Shown: piece after piece, positions 17,621 through 25,841 of the stretch | Position numbering within the stretch: position 1 is the first letter of the stretch | How the letters are laid out: each line of letters starts with the position of its first letter | Origin: HT1-32 sp040219025 | Lineage (GTDB): Bacteria; Pseudomonadota; Alphaproteobacteria; Rhodospirillales; HT1-32 | Length of the DNA stretch: 64,000 bases | Assembly: GCA_040219025.1 (NCBI GenBank) | Contig: JAVJTE010000007.1 | Span: 123,018 to 187,017 of the forward strand | Direction: 5' to 3' | Translations under genes and position numbers: made by a program | The notes under the pieces: model-generated | Database searches by the model: none | What the model was told of the DNA's origin: nothing | Seen by the model: the letters and a program-made list of their open reading frames with translations, nothing else

Positions 17621-18610
17621 TTAACGATACGGATCGTCCTTGCGGAGGAAGCCGTTGACGTAACGCGCCACCCCGGCCTCCAGACTGGTGAACTGCCGGT
17701 CATAGCCGGCATCGCGAAGTTTGGTCATGTCAGCCTGGGTGTAATACTGATATTTGTCGCGGATCGCCTCGGGCGTGTCGACAAATTCCAGCTCAATGGG
17801 CTTGTCGAGTGCGCTGTAGACCGCCCGCGCCAGATCGGCAAAGGACCGGCACTGGCCGGTGCCGCAGTTGAACAGACCGCTGACCTTCGGATTGTCCCAC
17901 AGCCACATCATCACATCGACGCAATCGTCAACGCTGACGAAATCCCGCAACTGCCCGCCATCCTCGTAATCCGGATGGTGAGAGCGGAACAGCCGGGCCG
18001 GCGCGCCCTCGCTGGCCCGCGGGAACAGATGCGCCACAACACTTTTCTGTCCGCCCTTGTGATACTCGTTCGGGCCATAGACATTGAAGAACTTCAGCCC
18101 GGCCCATTGCGGCGGTGCCGCCTCGCCGCTTTCCAGCATCCGGGCCACCCGGCGGTCAAACAGATGCTTTGACCAGCCATAGGGGTTCAGCGGTTGCAGT
18201 TTCGCCAGCGCCTCGATGGAAGCATCATCGACAAACCCGGCCTCGCCCCCGCCATAGGTTGCCGCCGAGGAGGCATAGATCAGCCGCGTGCCATGCGCCA
18301 CGCACCAGCGCCACAGCCTGCGGGTCAGGTCAAAATTGTTGCAGATGATCTTGTCGGCATCGGTCTCCGTCGTCGTCGAGATCGCGCCCATGTGAAAGAT
18401 GCCGTCAACCGCCGCCGGGTCAACACTGTCCAGAAACGCCGGAAACGCGTCCGGGCTGACGATATCCATCAACTCCCGCTTCGCAATATTCCGCCACTTG
18501 TCCCCGTCCCGCAGCCGGTCCACCACCACCAGCTCCCTCTCCCCCCGCGCCTCAAGCGCCGCCAGAATGTTCGAGCCGATAAAACCTGCGCCGCCGGTTA
18601 CGATAATCAT
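17621..18610 (-). CDS. hldD: ADP-L-glycero-D-manno-heptose-6-epimerase
   Basis: 329 residues of the SDR extended class. It has the N-terminal GGAGFIGSN NAD(P) loop, RDGDKWRNI as in HldD, the catalytic Ser in YASSAATYGG and the NPYGWSKHLFD Tyr-Lys motif, then KFFNVYGPNEYHKG. It completes ADP-heptose for the LPS inner core, so the organism probably makes heptose-containing LPS. It heads the lgt-midA-pgeF strand. Confidence 0.95.
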   Translation of the reverse strand: MIIVTGGAGFIGSNILAALEARGERELVVVDRLRDGDKWRNIAKRELMDIVSPDAFPAFLDSVDPAAVDGIFHMGAISTTTETDADKIICNNFDLTRRLWRWCVAHGTRLIYASSAATYGGGEAGFVDDASIEALAKLQPLNPYGWSKHLFDRRVARMLESGEAAPPQWAGLKFFNVYGPNEYHKGGQKSVVAHLFPRASEGAPARLFRSHHPDYEDGGQLRDFVSVDDCVDVMMWLWDNPKVSGLFNCGTGQCRSFADLARAVYSALDKPIELEFVDTPEAIRDKYQYYTQADMTKLRDAGYDRQFTSLEAGVARYVNGFLRKDDPYR

Positions 18611-18732
18611 GAGGATAGTTCCTGTGGAATGCGGGTGTCGGGTTATAGCTTTTGCGGGATGGTGGGGGCAAGAAGCACGACCCCCTGCCCTGCATTATGG
18701 ACTTCGCCCCTGCTCCGCTTCATACTCTGCCC

Positions 18733-19047
18733 ATGCAATCGCAGAACAAGATTTTTGAGGATCTTTCGAGGGTGGCGTCGGGCGCTCTCGGGTCTTTTAC
18801 CGGGTTGAAGCAGGAACTGGACGGGCTGGTCCGCGAACGGCTGGAACGGATTCTGGCGGATATGGATCTGGCGTCGCGGGAAGAGCTGGAGGTCGCCCGC
18901 GCGATGGCGGCGAAAGCGCGGGACGAGCAGGAGACCCTGCTGGCCCGAGTCGCCGAACTGGAGAATCGAGTCGCTGAACTCGAGTCCGGAAAAGAGTCAA
19001 CCCCGGCGAAAAAACCGGCCCGAAAAGCGGTAAATACAAAAAAATAG
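18733..19047 (+). CDS. ubiK: Ubiquinone biosynthesis accessory factor UbiK (BMFP domain)
   Basis: 104 residues from ATG 18733. The preceding in-frame stretch shows no homology. An N-terminal amphipathic part (KIFEDLSRVASGALGS) leads into a coiled coil (residues 50-85, with heptads ending RVAELENRVAELESG) and a Lys/Ala-rich tail. UbiK-like proteins trimerise and assist aerobic ubiquinone synthesis with UbiJ. It is divergent from the hldD-lgt group and precedes ybjN-proC, a conserved order. Confidence 0.88.
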   Translation: MQSQNKIFEDLSRVASGALGSFTGLKQELDGLVRERLERILADMDLASREELEVARAMAAKARDEQETLLARVAELENRVAELESGKESTPAKKPARKAVNTKK

Positions 19048-19211
19048 ACCTGATTCGACGGATTCAAAAATCCCGGAATTCTGCGGCCCCGAGTCCGGCC
19101 TGAGTCCCGCAGATTCCCTGCCTGTGGACAAGTTTTCAAATAGACAGTTGCACGCCGATTCCGGGCTATGGCAGCCTATGTCTGGTGTTGATCAGGCCTT
19201 ACCGCCACAAG

Positions 19212-19245
19212 ATGTCGGCTTCGCGGCAAAAACCCGCGAAGCCGG
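19212..19245. repeat. Perfect inverted repeat (stem-loop) between ubiK and ybjN
   Basis: GGCTTCGCGG (19217-19226) pairs perfectly with CCGCGAAGCC (19234-19243) around a CAAAAAC loop. There is no T tract, so it is not a standard terminator. It may end the ubiK transcript with help, or act as a leader structure for ybjN. Confidence 0.55.
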
Positions 19246-19326
19246 ACTGATTCAGGGGGCCGACAACCGATGACCCGGAGCGGCGCAAGAGCGCGTCGCT
19301 ACCGCCGACACAGGGGAGCCACCGCG

Positions 19327-19830
19327 ATGCAAGAACTGTCCATCTACGCCACCGAGACCCGGAACAACCCGCTCGACATTGTTGAACAGATCGTCCTGAG
19401 CAACGAATGGACCCATGAGCGCCGGAACGACAACGAACTGGCTGCGGAAGTTGCCGGAGGCTGGTGTGACTACAGCATGTTCTTCTGCTGGCGCGAGGAA
19501 CTGGAGACCATGCATTTCTCCTGCGCGCTGGACCTGAAGGTGCCGCCGATGAAACGGTCCGGCATCTCGGAACTGCTGATGGAAGTGAACGAAAAACTCT
19601 GGCTCGGCCATTTCGGGGTCTGGACCGAAGAAGGCGTGCCGATGTTCCGCCACTCGCTGATCCTGCGCGGGGCCGCCTGCACCAGCGTCGAGACCATCGA
19701 GGATCTGGTCGACACCGCCCTGTTCGAAAGCGACCGTTTCTTCCCGGCCTTCCAGTATGTCATCTGGGGCGGCAAGGACGCCCGCGAGGCAATCCAGCTT
19801 TCCCTGCTGGATGTCGCCGGACAGGCCTGA
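19327..19830 (+). CDS. YbjN domain-containing protein
   Basis: 167 residues from ATG 19327, which has GGGGAG upstream. An earlier in-frame ATG at 19270 gives an Arg-rich extension without homology. The sequence has the alphaproteobacterial YbjN pattern: NPLDIVEQIV, NDNELAAEVAGGWCDY, FSCALDLKVP and LLMEVNEKLWLGHFGVW. YbjN-type domains resemble secretion chaperones and are linked to stress tolerance; the molecular role is unknown. proC starts eleven bases after its stop. Confidence 0.9.
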   Translation: MQELSIYATETRNNPLDIVEQIVLSNEWTHERRNDNELAAEVAGGWCDYSMFFCWREELETMHFSCALDLKVPPMKRSGISELLMEVNEKLWLGHFGVWTEEGVPMFRHSLILRGAACTSVETIEDLVDTALFESDRFFPAFQYVIWGGKDAREAIQLSLLDVAGQA

Positions 19831-19840
19831 GGCCGGACCC

Positions 19841-20632
19841 GTGAAACTGATCCTTGTCGGCTGTGGCAAAATGGGTGGCGCCATGCTGGACGGATGGCTG
19901 GCAAACGGCCTCGCCCCGGCTGATGCCATTGTTGTCGAACCTTATGAAGGTGCCAGGCTGCCCGCCGGCGTCAACCGTGTCGGCACCGCCGGTGAGATTG
20001 ATGCAGGCTTCATCCCGGACTTCGTTGTCTATGCGGTAAAGCCGCAGATGATGGATGACGTGGTTGCTGCCTACGGGCGCTATGAGGCGGCCTGCCACCT
20101 GTCGATCGCCGCCGGAAAATCCATTAGCTATTTCGAGGAACGGCTGGGCGGCTCGCCGGCTGTCGTCCGGGCCATGCCGAATACACCGGCCGCCGTCGGA
20201 CGCGGCATCACGGTCGCGGTCCCGAACAGCCGGGTCAGTCAGGCCCAGCAGACCACCAGTGACACGTTGTTGTCAGCTGTCGGCGAGGTCGCCTGGATCA
20301 CCGACGAAGACCAGATCGATGCGGTCACCGCCCTGTCCGGTGGCGGGCCGGCCTATGTGTTCCTGCTGATGGAGGTGATGGCCGCTGCCGGGGTTGCCTC
20401 CGGCCTGCCGGAAGACCTCGCCATGCGGCTGGCGCGGGTCACGGTTTCCGGCTCCGGCGAACTGGCCCGACAGTCTGATGAGCCGGCGTCGCAGCTTCGC
20501 ATCAACGTCACCAGCCCGGGCGGCACCACCGCAGAAGCGCTGAAAGTGCTGATGGATGAGACCACAGGCATCGCCCCGGTCTTCACAAAGGCGATTGCCG
20601 CTGCAACCCGGCGGTCAAAAGAACTGGCCTGA
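19841..20632 (+). CDS. proC: Pyrroline-5-carboxylate reductase
   Basis: 263 residues from GTG 19841, since the longer frame overlaps ybjN. It catalyses the last step of proline synthesis. The Rossmann loop is LVGCGKMGGAMLDGW, followed by YAVKPQMM, RAMPNTPAAVGRGIT, the ALSGGGPAYVF signature and the C-terminal VTSPGGTTAEALKVL. Length and motifs are normal. Confidence 0.96.
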   Translation: MKLILVGCGKMGGAMLDGWLANGLAPADAIVVEPYEGARLPAGVNRVGTAGEIDAGFIPDFVVYAVKPQMMDDVVAAYGRYEAACHLSIAAGKSISYFEERLGGSPAVVRAMPNTPAAVGRGITVAVPNSRVSQAQQTTSDTLLSAVGEVAWITDEDQIDAVTALSGGGPAYVFLLMEVMAAAGVASGLPEDLAMRLARVTVSGSGELARQSDEPASQLRINVTSPGGTTAEALKVLMDETTGIAPVFTKAIAAATRRSKELA

Positions 20633-20698
20633 ATTTATTGAATAAATCAGATTTGGAATTCCGAATTCAGAATGTTGGATTCCAAAACAACAGGAAAC

Positions 20699-20722
20699 GG
20701 CGGATCCGGAGGGGGATCCGCC
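20699..20722. terminator. Stem-loop after proC, possible terminator without T tract
   Basis: GGCGGATCC (20699-20707) pairs perfectly with GGATCCGCC (20714-20722) around a six-base loop. No run of T follows on either strand, so termination efficiency is doubtful. It lies between convergent proC and the DUF1127 gene. Confidence 0.5.
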
Positions 20723-20785
20723 GCGGCTTCCGGCGTGGTGCGTGCGCCTGATTGGGTGACGACGACCAGCTCAGCGTGTCAGGGG

Positions 20786-20992
20786 TTACGCCTGCCAGAA
20801 AACCTTTCTGCTTTCGGTGATCGCCTCGGTCCGGGTCAGTCCGACATCAGCGAGCATGCGGCTGTCCAGTCCGGCCATCTGCTGGCGGCTGCGCGCGCGG
20901 GCCATCACAAACTTTGCCTGAACGACAACCTGCGACAGAACAGCGGCGACGTTCCCGAGGGACTGTGACTCTCTCAATACCGTTGTGGTCAT
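20786..20992 (-). CDS. DUF1127 small protein
   Basis: 68 residues. The C-terminal half carries the DUF1127/YjiS core: RQQMAGLDSRMLADVGLTRTEA, with Leu, Asp-Val-Gly-Leu and Arg spaced as in the family. Short DUF1127 proteins in Agrobacterium and Rhodobacter affect RNA turnover and phosphate or carbon metabolism; most are unstudied. It is divergent from a GcvA-type LysR gene, a frequent pairing, and may be its target. Confidence 0.85.
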   Translation of the reverse strand: MTTTVLRESQSLGNVAAVLSQVVVQAKFVMARARSRQQMAGLDSRMLADVGLTRTEAITESRKVFWQA

Positions 20993-21156
20993 CTGCTTAT
21001 CTCCTGGGTTGGCAGCCCGCTCGTCAGGGGGACAGTCCGGCTGCGTTCGTTGGAGAATATGTATGTCTGATGCAGTTTCCCCGCAAACGACCTTTGTTGA
21101 TGCTTCGGATAACTTTTAATAATGAAATATGCCCGGAACTGTGACAGGCTGGGAAA

Positions 21157-22068
21157 ATGAAACATGCCCTGCCACCGCTGAACACCCTGCGCGTCTTCGA
21201 GGCCGCGGCCCGCCATCTGAGCTTCACCCGGGCGGCGGAGGAGCTGAATGTGACGCAGGCTGCGGTCAGCCATCAGATCAAGGCACTGGAGGAGCGGCTG
21301 GGCATCACCCTGTTCAAACGCATGAACCGTGCCCTGATGCTGACCGATGCCGGGCAGGCCTATTACCCGTCAATCCGCGAGGCGATTGATGCCATCCGGC
21401 AGGCCACCGAGCGGCTGTATGAACTGGAAAGCACCGGCACGCTGACAGTCACCATGCTGGCATCCTTTGCCGCGAAATGGCTGGTTCCGCGTCTCGGTCG
21501 GTTCCGGGCACGATGCCCGGATATCGATGTGCTGCTGTCCACATCAAGCAAGCTAATCGATTTCCAGCGTGATGATGTGGATATCGGCATTCGCTATGGT
21601 GCCGGCGAGTGGTCCAACGTCCGCTCGGAAAAACTGTTTTCTGAAGATCTGTTCCCGGTCTGCAGCCCGGCGCTGCTGGATGGTGCCATTCCCTTGCGGG
21701 AACCCGCTGACCTTGCCCGTCACATGCTGTTGCAGGATGCCGGGATGGACTGGAGTACCTGGCTGATCGCTGCCGGTATCGGCGATCTCGAACTGCATTT
21801 CGGCACCTCCTTCATCGATTCCAGCCTTGCCCTGCAGGCCGCCATGGCCGGTCAGGGCGTGGCACTGGGCCGGATGGCGCTGGTTGCCGATGATCTGGCG
21901 GCGGGGCGGCTGGTCAGGCCGTTCCAGATATCACTGCCCTCGAACTTCGCCTATTACATCGTCTGCTCCGTCCATACCGGGGACTCACCGAAGATCAGGG
22001 CCTTCACCGACTGGCTGAAGGACGAGGCGCGGAACTACGAGAACGACCTGCAGGTCTATTCGATCTGA
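21157..22068 (+). CDS. LysR-family transcriptional regulator, GcvA-like
   Basis: 303 residues. The GcvA-type N-terminus LPPLNTLRVFEAAARHLSFTRAAEELNVTQAAVSHQIKALE is followed by the effector domain with LTVTMLASFAAKWLVPRLGRF near residue 92 and FSEDLFPVCSPALL. The GcvA subgroup controls glycine cleavage in E. coli, but the subgroup is very large in alphaproteobacteria and its ligands are mostly unknown. The 164-bp gap to the divergent DUF1127 gene probably holds its operator. Confidence 0.92.
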   Translation: MKHALPPLNTLRVFEAAARHLSFTRAAEELNVTQAAVSHQIKALEERLGITLFKRMNRALMLTDAGQAYYPSIREAIDAIRQATERLYELESTGTLTVTMLASFAAKWLVPRLGRFRARCPDIDVLLSTSSKLIDFQRDDVDIGIRYGAGEWSNVRSEKLFSEDLFPVCSPALLDGAIPLREPADLARHMLLQDAGMDWSTWLIAAGIGDLELHFGTSFIDSSLALQAAMAGQGVALGRMALVADDLAAGRLVRPFQISLPSNFAYYIVCSVHTGDSPKIRAFTDWLKDEARNYENDLQVYSI

Positions 22069-22072
22069 GCCA

Positions 22073-24040
22073 TCAGTTCATCTGTGCAATCTTTGGCGCA
22101 CAGATGAACCGGTCGTCTGCATCGCGCAGGATGAAGTAGTCCGTATAGGGTCCGGGGCAGCCCCCGGCCGTCAGATCATCGAGAACCGCAGTCACCCAGT
22201 CATCAAGCATGACCGGCCAGAGAATATCGGTCCCCCGCCAGCTCTGAAGCAATGCCTCCGGCGTCGTCACCCTGAGCGAGAACTTGCCCGGCATCGGCCC
22301 CCAGTTATAGGCGGGGTCCACATCATAATGAAAATAGCCCTGCTCTGCGGCACCTTCCCGGGTCCGGCGGATGGCGGCGTCCCGTGCCAGATCCAGCTCG
22401 ACATTATAGCCGCCCTGCGCAATCAGCGTGACCCGCGGACGCGTCATCTTCCGGTCTTCGGTGAGGCGGATCAGATAGCGGGCTTCACGCCGCACCAGAT
22501 GGATCACATCACGCAGATTTGCGGTTTCCAGAAACCGGGTGGTCGACTGGACATAGCTGCGGTCCATCTGCAGGGCCAGGATGGTCAGGAAGACAATCAC
22601 CGCAAAGCCGCAGGCAAAGCGGAACCGCTCGTTCTGCAGGGCCCGGGCGGCAAAGCCCCGCCGCACCATCAGGGCCCAGACCAGCAGGGCCAGAACAATG
22701 ATCCCGCAGAAATGGATCAGCCGCAGGTTGGGCCGGAAGTAACGGTCGAAGGACTGCAGGTGACCCGCATCCTCCGCATTCAGGCAACCGAGATAGGAGA
22801 GATAGAGCGCGAAGCTGTAGCAGATCAGGAAAGCGGCCATCGACAGGCTTACCCAGCGCAACCGACGATCCATCAATCCGGCCAGCAATCCTGCCCCGCC
22901 GATCAGTGTAACCGGCAGCTTGTAGCCGGCGAGATAGCTTGCGGCCTGTTGCAGATACAGATCACGGGCAAAGACTGCATTGGTTGTCGAGAACATCTCG
23001 GCGGGTGAGCCAAGCAGGCTCCAGGGGGTCGCCAGACAATGCTCGCCGGTCTTCAGAACAGCCCAGCTGACATAGGCCAGGACAAACGGCATCAGCATCA
23101 TCGCCGCCCGGATAAAGGCCCGGCCCGACAACCCGCCATTCGCCTGCCCGCGGGACAGCCAGACCCAGCCCAGCCAGATGATCCCCATACTGGGCAGGAC
23201 GCCGATCAGCGAGACCTTGAGCAGATAGCCGAATGCCGCGAGCAGGCCGATCAGCAGGGCATGCCGGTCGGTCTCGCCCGGCTGGCGCAGCCCGTGCAGC
23301 CCGGTCATGAAAATCGTTCCCCAGACATAGATCATCGGCCGGTCGATCAGCAGATCCGATGGATACAGCACCCAGAGCGCCTCCACCGACAGCAGACTGA
23401 AGACCAGCAGCGCCGCGAACAGACCGGGGAAGCCGCCTTCCGGAACATCCCGCCGGCACCAGTCGCGGATCAGGTCATAGACCGTACCCATCACCGCCAG
23501 ATGCATGATGTAGGGCAGCGCCGACGGATGGCTGTCGCTGAACGAGCCCAGTATCAGACTGGGGAAGGCCAGCAGCAGCGGCCAGCCATTCGGATAGCCG
23601 CCAAGATGAAAATCAACCAGACCGGACCAGTAGGCATCCGCCAGGAAAATCTGCTTGGCCAGCCGCAACCAGCTTGCGATCTCGTCGCCCGGATAGGACA
23701 TGTAATCCGGAAAGCGATGCATTGACGCGACCAGCAGCATGATCAGGGTCAGCACCCAGACCGGATGGCGCAGCGCCGGCATCAAGGCCCGGCGGCTGTC
23801 GCGCCCCCGCCCGATCAGCCAGAGAATGCGCACCACCCCGACGGCACCCGCGAGTGCGATGGCGCGGCTGATCAGTTCCAGAGATATGCCGAGGATGACA
23901 TTGCCGACATAGAGCAACAGCTGAATGGCAATCAGAACAAGCAGGCAGCGCAGGCCGAACCAGTCCTGTCGGTTCTTTGTCAGGCCCGGCATGAACGTCG
24001 CCGCGCCAAACATGATTCCGGTCAACAGCAGCAAACTCAT
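22073..24040 (-). CDS. Large polytopic membrane protein, glycosyltransferase-C-like
   Basis: 655 residues with at least ten hydrophobic segments over the first 480 residues and a soluble C-terminal domain (about residues 500-655). The first large loop has DEIASWLRLAKQIF near residue 120, an acidic motif placed where GT-C glycosyltransferases (PMT/ArnT-like) keep the catalytic Asp/Glu. The loop VDFHLGGYPNGWPLL follows. I therefore suspect a lipid-linked sugar transferase, but overall identity to a named family is not recognised. A methyltransferase gene lies 97 bp upstream on the same strand. Confidence 0.75.
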   Translation of the reverse strand: MSLLLLTGIMFGAATFMPGLTKNRQDWFGLRCLLVLIAIQLLLYVGNVILGISLELISRAIALAGAVGVVRILWLIGRGRDSRRALMPALRHPVWVLTLIMLLVASMHRFPDYMSYPGDEIASWLRLAKQIFLADAYWSGLVDFHLGGYPNGWPLLLAFPSLILGSFSDSHPSALPYIMHLAVMGTVYDLIRDWCRRDVPEGGFPGLFAALLVFSLLSVEALWVLYPSDLLIDRPMIYVWGTIFMTGLHGLRQPGETDRHALLIGLLAAFGYLLKVSLIGVLPSMGIIWLGWVWLSRGQANGGLSGRAFIRAAMMLMPFVLAYVSWAVLKTGEHCLATPWSLLGSPAEMFSTTNAVFARDLYLQQAASYLAGYKLPVTLIGGAGLLAGLMDRRLRWVSLSMAAFLICYSFALYLSYLGCLNAEDAGHLQSFDRYFRPNLRLIHFCGIIVLALLVWALMVRRGFAARALQNERFRFACGFAVIVFLTILALQMDRSYVQSTTRFLETANLRDVIHLVRREARYLIRLTEDRKMTRPRVTLIAQGGYNVELDLARDAAIRRTREGAAEQGYFHYDVDPAYNWGPMPGKFSLRVTTPEALLQSWRGTDILWPVMLDDWVTAVLDDLTAGGCPGPYTDYFILRDADDRFICAPKIAQMN

Positions 24041-24137
24041 CCGTCAGTACCAGTCAGGCAGAAACTAAGGTGACGGTCGGATATCACTCATCTGCCGCAG
24101 CGTCCACCGCCGGCAGCCCTGTGACCCGCCCGGCCGT

Positions 24138-24953
24138 TCAGTCCCGGGCCGCGGCACATATCCGCCGGCACAGGTCGATATCCGGATTTCGTGCCTCGAT
24201 ATGGGCGTAAAGGCTGAGATGATGAAGCCATGTCGGAAAGCGTCTGACCTCGACCTCGGCAAAGATCAGATGCAGAACCTCAAGTATCTCCGGCGCGGTA
24301 TTCACATGCTCAAAAGCCATATGTTCCGACCAGTCCAACCCGGTCTTCAGGCGGAAGGCGAGACCTGTGGAGATTCGCCAGGACAAACCCCAGAGGAACC
24401 CGCCTTCACTGGGAATGCCCGACAGAAACACTCCCTCCAGCTTCATGCGCAACGCCGCCGCCGCGACGACTTGCGGCAGGTGGGTCAGATGTTCCAGCGT
24501 CGCAACCGAAAACACCCGGTCATACCGCCGCGCTTCCGGGATATCGGCGATATCGGCATACATATCCCGGATATGGTTCAGGGCCGCCTTGCCCTGATAC
24601 AGTTCGGCAAACGGCTCGACCGCATCATAGGCGCATCCGGTGGCGGGCACTTCGTGACGGAAATGATTCAGTGTGCCCGCGCCGATTTCCAATGTCTCGC
24701 CGGGTGCCCCGGACAGGATAATCTGGCGATGCATCCAGCCTTCGAGTGCGTTGGAGATCACCGACAGGAACGTCTCTCGCTCCCGGTTCTTGCGTAACTC
24801 AACCTTATGAATTTCCGCCATTCGGGGGCTCAGTTCAGGCCGTACCTTCGGGTAACGTGACAAAACGGCCTGCGCCTTGTCGTCCTCGATCAAATGTCTG
24901 CCTGAAGTCATGGCCCGCAGCTGCGCCCTGATATCGCGCGCAACCGCCACCAT
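24138..24953 (-). CDS. Class I SAM-dependent methyltransferase
   Basis: 271 residues. Motif I is TLEIGAGTLNHFRHE near residue 87, an acidic residue closes strand 2 (YDAVEPF) and the post-I region YDRVFSVATLEHLTHLPQVVA resembles methyltransferase-11 proteins. The long N-terminal helical part and the C-terminal FPTWLHHLSLYAHIEARN are not diagnostic. It is upstream of the polytopic membrane protein and may modify the same surface glycan or lipid. The substrate is unknown. Confidence 0.87.
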   Translation of the reverse strand: MVAVARDIRAQLRAMTSGRHLIEDDKAQAVLSRYPKVRPELSPRMAEIHKVELRKNRERETFLSVISNALEGWMHRQIILSGAPGETLEIGAGTLNHFRHEVPATGCAYDAVEPFAELYQGKAALNHIRDMYADIADIPEARRYDRVFSVATLEHLTHLPQVVAAAALRMKLEGVFLSGIPSEGGFLWGLSWRISTGLAFRLKTGLDWSEHMAFEHVNTAPEILEVLHLIFAEVEVRRFPTWLHHLSLYAHIEARNPDIDLCRRICAAARD

Positions 24954-25028
24954 CGCGGTTACTCATCGCATCACCGGGTGATAATCTGATCGGGCCAGAG
25001 TTTCCAGCCCCGTCTGGAAAAAGCCGCC

Positions 25029-25580
25029 TCAGTCAACCCGTTTCAGGTCGGCCTCGATGCCCCTCAGCGGCTTGCCGTCGCGCACCCGGCTGAAGGACAG
25101 ATGCATGCCCGTGTCGGTCAGCTCGCGCCTGTAGGACAACATGTCGTATCCGCCGTCATCACGAACCACGAGGGCGTACATGGTCATTGCCTGATCGACG
25201 ATCTGGACCCAGCTGTAAGGTTCACCCTTCATCGGGTCGACCGGTACATAACCACCGAAGGCATTTGGCTTTACCGCAGAACGATAGATCCCCGGACGCT
25301 CCGTCTTCACAAACCAGACCGAATAGGCCCGCTCGCGCTCACGACCATCCGATTTCAGGATACGGGCCGACCAGTTGACCCGGAAGCCGCGCTTCTCCTC
25401 GATAATCTCGACCGTCAGATCGCGCTCGCCCTCCTCGGTATCCACGTGCCCCTCGAACTTGCCGAGAAAGGGCGAGAAGGCGTCGGCCCGGGCCGTCTGA
25501 GCCGAGACCAGGGCAGACAGAAAAATCACCAGCGGAAACAGTATCCAGCCCCGGTAATCAGCCATTGCTCTTACATTCAT
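25029..25580 (-). CDS. Secreted protein of unknown function
   Basis: 183 residues. After a short polar start an export signal (GWILFPLVIFLSALVSAQTARA) with an ARA-D cleavage region is clear. The mature part is beta-rich and contains GKFEGHVD near residue 40, then SWVQIVDQAMTMYALVVRDDGGYDMLSYRRELTD near residue 120. It could be a lipocalin-like barrel, but I cannot assign a family. No operon partner: the gaps are 75 bp downstream and 261 bp upstream. Confidence 0.72.
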   Translation of the reverse strand: MNVRAMADYRGWILFPLVIFLSALVSAQTARADAFSPFLGKFEGHVDTEEGERDLTVEIIEEKRGFRVNWSARILKSDGRERERAYSVWFVKTERPGIYRSAVKPNAFGGYVPVDPMKGEPYSWVQIVDQAMTMYALVVRDDGGYDMLSYRRELTDTGMHLSFSRVRDGKPLRGIEADLKRVD

Positions 25581-25841
25581 ATCTGCCTGTCCTCAGTCAT
25601 TACGCCGTTACTCTACATTGTATCCAGGCGGCGTCGATGTAAGACCTATCAGAAAAGCGTGAGTGTCCGGTGACCGCTAGAGGTTCCCGATAGCGGAACG
25701 GGCGGGTGGATAAATCGCATCACAACCCCTGATCCATTGGACAATCACTGCGCGGTTTGCTAAATCACCCACGTCCCCGTCGGCGGCGCACCCCGGCGTG
25801 GCAACTCATAATATCGTCGGAAATTTTATGGAGGAAGGCAG

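Noticed and set aside
20699..20722. Restriction-site-like palindrome (GGATCC twice) as a cloning scar
   Set aside because: It forms a natural nine-base-pair stem between convergent genes; no vector-like sequence is nearby.
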